Notes under the pieces: generated by a model | What the model was told of the DNA's origin: nothing | Database searches by the model: none | What the model saw: only the letters and a program-made list of their open reading frames with translations | Source: an uncultured Eubacterium sp. | GTDB taxonomy: Bacteria > Bacillota > Clostridia > Oscillospirales > Acutalibacteraceae | Length of the DNA: 9,622 bases | Direction of reading: 5' to 3' | Assembly: GCA_910577215.1 (NCBI GenBank) | Contig: CAJTMQ010000037.1 | Location: forward strand, 1-9,622 | Position numbers and translations under genes: made by a program | In this document: positions 5,488 through 9,622 of the stretch, piece after piece | Layout: each line of letters begins with the position of its first letter | Numbering within the stretch: the first letter of the stretch is position 1

Positions 5488-6894
5488 TTATTCTTTTCCG
5501 TTCCAGCAATATGTGCAAAGCTTCTCAGGTTCAATCCCTACTGCTTCAATCATATCATCTAGACGGTGATAGCGAAGACTTGTGAAATGCAGCTTTTCAC
5601 AGATTCTGTCTATCATTTTCTGATACTTTTCACTATCAGGATCTGCATATTCCGCAAGCGTTTCCTCACTTACATTATCTCCCTCAAACTCCTTGATTAC
5701 ACGGCGTGTTATAAGCTCCATTTCTGAGGTTGAACGTGAGAAATTAAGATATTTACAGCCATACAGCAACGGAGGGCAGGCAGGGCGGATATGCACCTCT
5801 TTTGCACCGCTTGAATATAAAAATTCCGTTGTTTCACGAAGCTGAGTCCCTCTTACAATTGAATCATCTATCAGAAGCAGGCTCTTACCTTCAATTAAAT
5901 CGTGAATCGGAATAAGCTTCATTTTTGCAATAAGATTACGCTTGCTCTGATGTGTAGGCATAAATGAACGGGGCCAGGTTGGTGTGTATTTAACAAACGG
6001 TCTTGAGAAAGGAACTCCCGATTCATTTGCATAACCAACTGCATGTGCAATACCCGAATCAGGAACACCTGCAACAATATCAGGCTTAACATTATCCCTG
6101 CGTGCAAGTGCCTGACCACAGTTGTAACGCATCTTTTCAACACTGATTCCCTCATATGAAGATGACGGATAGCCGTAATAAATCCAAAGAAAGGTACAAA
6201 TTTTCATATCCTTACCCGGCTGAACAAGCGTTTTAATACCATCTGCAGTCATAACGGCTATTTCGCCAGGTCCGAGCTCTCTGTAATCCGTATACCCCAG
6301 ATTAAGGTAAGCAAAGCTTTCAAAGCTGAAGCAATAACCATTTTCCTTTTGACCTGCAACAATCGGAGTTCTGCCCAGCTTGTCCCTTGCAGCATAAACA
6401 CCCTTAGGCGTAAGAATAAGCATGCTCATTGAGCCGTCAATTATTTCCTGAGCGTATCTGATACCATCAATGAAATTTTCTTTCTGATTGATAATTGCAG
6501 CCACAAGCTCGGTTGGATTGATTTCGCCATTCTGCATTTCAAAAAAGTGTGTGTTTGATTTAATAATGCTCTCAACAATTTCATCAGCATTATTAATTTT
6601 TCCTACAGTAGTAATAGCAAATGTACCGTGATGTGAGCGCACTAAAATTGGCTGCGCCTCAAAATCGGAAATACAGCCAATGCCCAACGTGCCGTGCATC
6701 GAATTAGATTCTTTTGTAAACTTTGTTCTGAATGGTGCATTTTCAATATTGTGAATTGCCTTGTCAAAGCCCTCATCTTCACTGTATACAGCCATTCCCG
6801 CACGCCTTGTACCAAGATGTGAATGATAATCAACACCAAAGAACAAATCAAAAACACAATCGTCTTTTGATGCTGCTCCAAAAAAACCGCCCAT
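5488..6894 (-). CDS. PurF-like phosphoribosyltransferase with a degenerate glutaminase domain
   Basis: The 468 residues align along their whole length with amidophosphoribosyltransferase (PurF), which makes phosphoribosylamine from PRPP and glutamine. The phosphoribosyltransferase half is well kept: GVPDSGIAHAVGYA (276-289) and the PRPP loop LLIDDSIVRGT (340-350). The four cysteines that bind 4Fe-4S in Bacillus-type PurF appear retained as Cys233, Cys380, Cys460 and Cys463. The N-terminal Ntn glutaminase half has lost its catalytic parts. The nucleophile Cys of CGxFG is Gly2 (MGGFFG), the HNGN motif reads TVGKIN, and the conserved Arg and Asp positions are also replaced. It therefore cannot use glutamine by the known mechanism; ammonia use or a different amine acceptor is possible. 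GGAGG lies seven bases before the ATG. It stands alone with its own promoter, without purine genes beside it. Confidence 0.9.
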   Translation of the reverse strand: MGGFFGAASKDDCVFDLFFGVDYHSHLGTRRAGMAVYSEDEGFDKAIHNIENAPFRTKFTKESNSMHGTLGIGCISDFEAQPILVRSHHGTFAITTVGKINNADEIVESIIKSNTHFFEMQNGEINPTELVAAIINQKENFIDGIRYAQEIIDGSMSMLILTPKGVYAARDKLGRTPIVAGQKENGYCFSFESFAYLNLGYTDYRELGPGEIAVMTADGIKTLVQPGKDMKICTFLWIYYGYPSSSYEGISVEKMRYNCGQALARRDNVKPDIVAGVPDSGIAHAVGYANESGVPFSRPFVKYTPTWPRSFMPTHQSKRNLIAKMKLIPIHDLIEGKSLLLIDDSIVRGTQLRETTEFLYSSGAKEVHIRPACPPLLYGCKYLNFSRSTSEMELITRRVIKEFEGDNVSEETLAEYADPDSEKYQKMIDRICEKLHFTSLRYHRLDDMIEAVGIEPEKLCTYCWNGKE

Positions 6895-6938
6895 AAATAT
6901 CCTCCAATATCATATTCGTTTGTTATATCCAATTATGG

Positions 6939-6966
6939 TGATATTATATCAAATATGATATTATAT
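6939..6966. repeat. Direct repeats over the PurF-like gene promoter
   Basis: TGATATTATAT occurs at 6939-6949 and again at 6956-6966. The first copy extends to the near-palindrome TGATATTATATCA. AATATGATATT at 6952-6962 also recurs in inverted form at 6906-6916, close to the ribosome binding site. The copies overlap the -10 and the spacer and could be an operator, but the region is nearly pure A/T. Confidence 0.4.
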
Positions 6967-6971
6967 TTAAA
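6943..6971 (-). promoter_or_regulatory. Promoter of the PurF-like gene
   Basis: On the minus strand TTTAAA (6966-6971), a 17-base spacer ending in TGA, and TATAAT (6943-6948): a perfect -10 with the TGN extension and a moderate -35. The leader is about 40 bases. Confidence 0.6.
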
Positions 6972-7074
6972 GTAGTAAATTATAAAATTATGTTAACTTT
7001 TTGATAAATTTCATATATAAAATCACTACTATTGAAACAAGATTATATTTACTGAAAATAAAATAAAAATAGTA

Positions 7075-7103
7075 TTGCAAAATCCGTAAAAATATGCAAT
7101 AAT
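7075..7103 (+). promoter_or_regulatory. tRNA-Pro promoter
   Basis: TTGCAA (7075-7080), 17-base spacer, AATAAT (7098-7103). It lies 19 bases ahead of the mature tRNA 5' end, leaving a short leader for RNase P. Confidence 0.65.
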
Positions 7104-7122
7104 ATTTCTGCTTAAAGTTAAT

Positions 7123-7199
7123 CGAGGTGTGGCTCAGTTTGGTAGAGCACCACGTTCGGGACGTGGGGGTCGCAAGTTCGAATCTTGTCACCTCGACCA
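7123..7199 (+). tRNA. tRNA-Pro, anticodon CGG
   Basis: A complete 77-base cloverleaf. The acceptor stem is CGAGGTG/CACCTCG, the D stem GCTC/GAGC, and the anticodon stem CCACG/CGTGG around loop TTCGGGA with anticodon CGG at 7157-7159, which reads CCG. The T stem is GCAAG/CTTGT with TTCGAAT, followed by A73 and an encoded CCA. It is a single-gene transcription unit with its own promoter and terminator. CGG is the rarer proline anticodon in AT-rich genomes. An open frame on the opposite strand across this gene is spurious. Confidence 0.97.
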
Positions 7200-7203
7200 T
7201 TGA

Positions 7204-7231
7204 AAAAGAGTATCCGAGAGGATACTCTTTT
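7204..7231. terminator. Bidirectional terminator of tRNA-Pro and the GNAT gene
   Basis: AAAAGAGTATCC (7204-7215), loop GAGA, GGATACTCTTTT (7220-7231): a perfect 12-base stem with A tracts before and T tracts after on either strand. It ends four bases from the stop of the convergent GNAT gene. Confidence 0.93.
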
Positions 7232-7235
7232 CATT

Positions 7236-7691
7236 TTATATGCTTTTCAGCATTTTATAATATTCACCCTGTTCATCCTTATCAATAAAAAATATTTCAA
7301 AGCCTTTCTTTCTGTAAATATGCACTGCCGCATCATTGCCGCAATCCACTCCAAGCGAAATTTCGGAATAGCCCATTTTCTTGGCAGTTTCAATAAGAAA
7401 ATCTAAAATATCAGCACCTATTCCTTGATTTCTAAATTCCTTTTTTACCATCAGATGAGATAAATGAACACGTTTATTCGGAATAGTATAATCCTTTTCA
7501 TCGCTTTTAATAACAAGATTACCTTCACCTATAAATTCATTATTGATTTTATAAACATAAACCATTCGATTACCAGCTTTAATCTGATTTATAAAACTTT
7601 CTGTATAAGGACAATTTTTCATATCCCAGATACTTCTGCATTTATAATAATCATCTAAAGTGATTTTTACTATTTCCTTATCCATCTGCAA
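7236..7691 (-). CDS. GNAT-family N-acetyltransferase
   Basis: This 151-residue single-domain protein should move an acetyl group from acetyl-CoA to an amine. The acetyl-CoA pyrophosphate-binding motif is RNQGIG at residues 87-92, preceded by the beta-4 strand LSHLMVKKEF, and the domain ends with NDAAVHIYRKKGF (119-131), both typical of GNATs. The substrate is unknown. Two starts compete. A TTG at 7689-7691 has GAGGAA at good spacing. An ATG at 7683-7685 overlaps the stop of the upstream gene as ATGGATAA, with the ribosome binding site 12 bases away. Both give translation coupled to the upstream acetyltransferase. It is the last gene of the four-gene run and ends at a shared terminator. Confidence 0.9.
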   Translation of the reverse strand: MQMDKEIVKITLDDYYKCRSIWDMKNCPYTESFINQIKAGNRMVYVYKINNEFIGEGNLVIKSDEKDYTIPNKRVHLSHLMVKKEFRNQGIGADILDFLIETAKKMGYSEISLGVDCGNDAAVHIYRKKGFEIFFIDKDEQGEYYKMLKSI

Positions 7692-8241
7692 TCCATTCCT
7701 CTTTTGTTATTCTGTAAAATGAACACGGCATACCTCTAACCTCGTGCGTTACTTCTTTTTCACAAGCATCGCAGTATTCCTCACAGCTAACAGGCTTCAT
7801 TCCGATTTTCTGCATAACTCTACCCGAGCCTATATTTTCTGTTATATGGGCGGCATAAATATTTTTAAACTGAACTTGATCAAACAGAAAATCTCTTACT
7901 GCCGCTGCTGCTTCAGTCATAATTCCTTTATTCCAGCAGGTGCTGTCTAACATCCAGCCCAAAAATGCCGAATCGCCGACTATTTTAACAACATCAATAC
8001 CGCCTATAACTGTGTTTTCATAAACAATTGCCCAGTTATATCTAACACTTTTTTCATATTCCTCTGCCCACATTTTGCACAACGCTTTCGTTTCCTTAAT
8101 GCTTTTGTGCGGACTCCAGCTTACATATCTTGCAACTTCTTCCTTAGCGGTGAATTTATACATATCTTTATAGTCTGACTTTCTGACCTTTCTAAGCAAA
8201 AGTCTTTCTGTTTTTATTTCCTGTGTTCCTATATGATTCAT
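7678..8241 (-). CDS. RimJ/RimL-type GNAT acetyltransferase
   Basis: This protein of 187 residues opens with IKTERLLLRKVRKSDY, the standard first strand and helix of the RimJ/RimL (Acetyltransf_3) group. The acetyl-CoA loop follows at WNKGIMTEA (near residues 103-111), then NIGSGRVMQKIGM (136-148). Members acetylate protein N-termini or small amines. A Cys-rich segment near residues 153-173 (four cysteines) is less usual, but no zinc motif is clear. The ATG at 8239-8241 is preceded by a GTG that abuts the methyltransferase TAG stop, and either could start the protein. The ribosome binding site AAGGAGA lies within the end of the methyltransferase gene, so the two are coupled. The stop overlaps the next GNAT gene. 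Confidence 0.9.
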   Translation of the reverse strand: MNHIGTQEIKTERLLLRKVRKSDYKDMYKFTAKEEVARYVSWSPHKSIKETKALCKMWAEEYEKSVRYNWAIVYENTVIGGIDVVKIVGDSAFLGWMLDSTCWNKGIMTEAAAAVRDFLFDQVQFKNIYAAHITENIGSGRVMQKIGMKPVSCEEYCDACEKEVTHEVRGMPCSFYRITKEEWIADG

Positions 8242-8244
8242 CAC

Positions 8245-9030
8245 CTATAATCTCCTTTTCTTTAAATCTAAAATTGTTGCATAATGCGGTATGGTAAATT
8301 TTTGAGGAACTGTTTTAAGATATCCAATATGTTCTTTATCAAATTCAGCAATTTCATTTTCCGTGAGAGAAGCATCAATTCCTCTGCACGCCTTCATTCT
8401 GCCGTTCCAGCTTTCACGGGTAAACAGCACGTCTATGTCAAAGGCTATTGCATTTTCAACTGTAAACAGTTCTTCGGAATATTCAGGTGCAGCAGGTTCG
8501 TTTCTCCTGAAGCCTGCGCCGCTCCAAGTTGGATTATACTTCAAGACTAATTTTTCACTTTCCATTGCTATATCACTTTCATAAGGCAGCCAAATCATAG
8601 ATAGTTTTAAAAAATGCCCGTTATCCTTTAACAGCTTATATATTTTAGGCATAACTACCTTTTTATCAAAATATATAAAGCACTGGCAAGCGGTTATCAC
8701 ATCAAAACTGTTTTCAGGAAATTCAAGATGTTCAGCAGAAGAAACCAAGTAGTCAATTTGCATATCTTTGCTCAGTTTTTTTGCATATTTTATCTGATTT
8801 TCAGATATATCCGTGCCGACAAATTTAGCACCGTATTTATACATATTACGAGGAAGAACTCCCGTTCCTGTGCCCAAATCAAGCACAGTCTGCCCTTCTG
8901 TGCAGTATCCCAAATCTACAATCCGTTTGTAGAATTCTTCAGGATAAATATCCCTGTATTTCGCATAATCTTCAGAAGCAAGACCCCAGTCAAAACCCTT
9001 TCCGCCATCTATATTTTTATTTATAATCAT
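8245..9030 (-). CDS. Class I SAM-dependent methyltransferase
   Basis: This 261-residue protein carries a Rossmann methyltransferase domain. Motif I is VLDLGTGTG (49-57), the acidic residue after strand 2 is Asp74 in GTDIS, the post-II region is SAEHLEFPENSFDVI (98-112), and ACQCFIYF (114-121) follows. The pattern matches the UbiE/Methyltransf_11 type that methylates small molecules. The C-terminal third has an aromatic-rich segment and could shape the substrate site. The substrate cannot be named. GGAG lies about eight bases before the ATG. It begins 19 bases after the upstream P-loop gene and runs directly into the RimJ/RimL-type gene. Confidence 0.92.
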   Translation of the reverse strand: MIINKNIDGGKGFDWGLASEDYAKYRDIYPEEFYKRIVDLGYCTEGQTVLDLGTGTGVLPRNMYKYGAKFVGTDISENQIKYAKKLSKDMQIDYLVSSAEHLEFPENSFDVITACQCFIYFDKKVVMPKIYKLLKDNGHFLKLSMIWLPYESDIAMESEKLVLKYNPTWSGAGFRRNEPAAPEYSEELFTVENAIAFDIDVLFTRESWNGRMKACRGIDASLTENEIAEFDKEHIGYLKTVPQKFTIPHYATILDLKKRRL

Positions 9031-9049
9031 AATAATTCTCCATTCTAAT

Positions 9050-9601
9050 TTACAAATTAAACTTTTCCTTTATCATTACCGCAACTTTTTCCGGCGGCAA
9101 ATCTGAATTATCAATCTTGATATAATTATCAAAATCAACCTCTCCATCATAGCTTTCAAAGCGGTGGTTGGCATCATCATTTATAAGACGCTGATTTGAT
9201 GTTTCTATATCACGCTTTGATGCTTTATTCTTCAAACGGTTTTCTGTTACATTCCGCTGCAAACGGATTTTCTGCGGTGCAACAAGCTCAACATAATAAA
9301 ACTCCGTATTATATGGTTTAAAAATATTCTTAATACGTTCAAGATAATCCCAGTCTTCCTTTTCATCAAATGCAAACATCAATGTGGTTATCATTCCGTA
9401 TTTATCCGTTTTCGCAAATTCTCTGAACAGAACATCCCGGCTGTCTAAAATCGCATCTAAATTCCATTCACCAAACACCTCTAACACGGGTTCAATGGTT
9501 ATATGATTATGAAATAATCTTAAGCCGGTTATTTTCATAAGTTCCTGCCCCACTGTCATTTTGCCTACAGCTGCATTTCCTAAAATAAACACCAATTTCA
9601 T
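9050..9601 (-). CDS. P-loop nucleotide-binding protein, shikimate/adenylate-kinase-like
   Basis: The protein of 183 residues starts with a Walker A loop, GNAAVGKMT (residues 8-16, Lys14 and Thr16), directly after a hydrophobic beta strand. A conserved HNHITIEPVLEVF segment follows, then an aromatic/hydrophobic strand (ITTLMFAF) and basic residues at about 110-130 that could form a lid. This is the layout of small kinases that phosphorylate metabolites or antibiotics. Neither substrate nor exact subfamily can be read. I chose the ATG at 9599-9601 because AGGAGG lies eight bases upstream; an ATG two codons earlier is only two bases from it. It is the first visible gene of the run, and its promoter probably lies beyond the right edge. 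Confidence 0.85.
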   Translation of the reverse strand: MKLVFILGNAAVGKMTVGQELMKITGLRLFHNHITIEPVLEVFGEWNLDAILDSRDVLFREFAKTDKYGMITTLMFAFDEKEDWDYLERIKNIFKPYNTEFYYVELVAPQKIRLQRNVTENRLKNKASKRDIETSNQRLINDDANHRFESYDGEVDFDNYIKIDNSDLPPEKVAVMIKEKFNL

Positions 9602-9622
9602 TTTCATTACCTCCTAAAAATA

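Noticed and set aside
6988..7200. A 70-codon minus-strand open frame starting MVEVTRFELATPTSR
   Set aside because: Its first third is the antisense of tRNA-Pro, a well-known source of false proteins in annotations, and the rest is AT-rich filler without a ribosome binding site.
1..9622. CRISPR array, insertion sequence, integrase or attachment-site duplication at tRNA-Pro
   Set aside because: No regularly spaced repeats, transposase or integrase sequence or terminal inverted repeats are seen, and no second copy of the tRNA 3' end was noticed in the window.

Overview
The window looks like chromosomal DNA from a low-GC, spore-forming Firmicute of the class Clostridia, most plausibly a gut Ruminococcus/Oscillospiraceae-type bacterium. 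This rests on an AT-rich composition with A/T-rich intergenic regions, strong AGGAGG-type ribosome binding sites, a clear spoVT sporulation regulator, an intracellular GH51 arabinofuranosidase of plant-fibre users, and a 4Fe-4S type PurF homologue. No insertion sequence, CRISPR array, rRNA or integrase is visible. The taxonomic placement is inference.

Layout. (1) 34-2186, minus: a GH51 alpha-L-arabinofuranosidase followed by a PHP-domain phosphoesterase, with stop and start fused as TGATG, so the two are probably translationally coupled. (2) 2271-3067, minus: three tandem single-domain XRE/Cro-type repressors that share a C-terminal signature. The promoter-distal one is broken by a one-base frame change exactly at a G GGA AAA slippery heptamer. 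(3) 3101-3488: a divergent control region with three copies of a GTAACA-N4-TGTTAC operator covering the promoter of the third repressor and of a plus-strand 88-residue orphan protein. It resembles a small cI/cro-like switch. (4) 3559-4206, plus: spoVT with a candidate sigma-G promoter and a strong terminator.

(5) 4312-4440: a near-consensus promoter, two back-to-back hairpins, a C-rich single-stranded stretch and an intrinsic terminator, with no reading frame. This is a candidate small RNA of about 95 nt. (6) 4498-5476, plus: a palindrome, its own promoter and a YczE-type membrane protein. (7) 5488-6971, minus: a PurF homologue that keeps the PRPP loop and the four Fe-S cysteines but has lost the glutaminase cysteine and the other glutaminase residues. 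(8) 7075-7231, plus: tRNA-Pro(CGG) with promoter and a bidirectional terminator. (9) 7236-9601, minus: a tight four-gene run reading P-loop nucleotide-binding protein, SAM methyltransferase, RimJ/RimL-type acetyltransferase, GNAT acetyltransferase. Its promoter lies beyond the right edge.

How the genes work together: the GH51/PHP pair fits arabinose release from arabino-oligosaccharides plus a metal-dependent phosphoesterase of unknown substrate. The XRE cluster lies directly upstream on the same strand with no visible terminator between them, so read-through is possible. The strongest candidates for new biology are the three-operator switch with its orphan partner, the small RNA, and the glutaminase-dead PurF paralogue.
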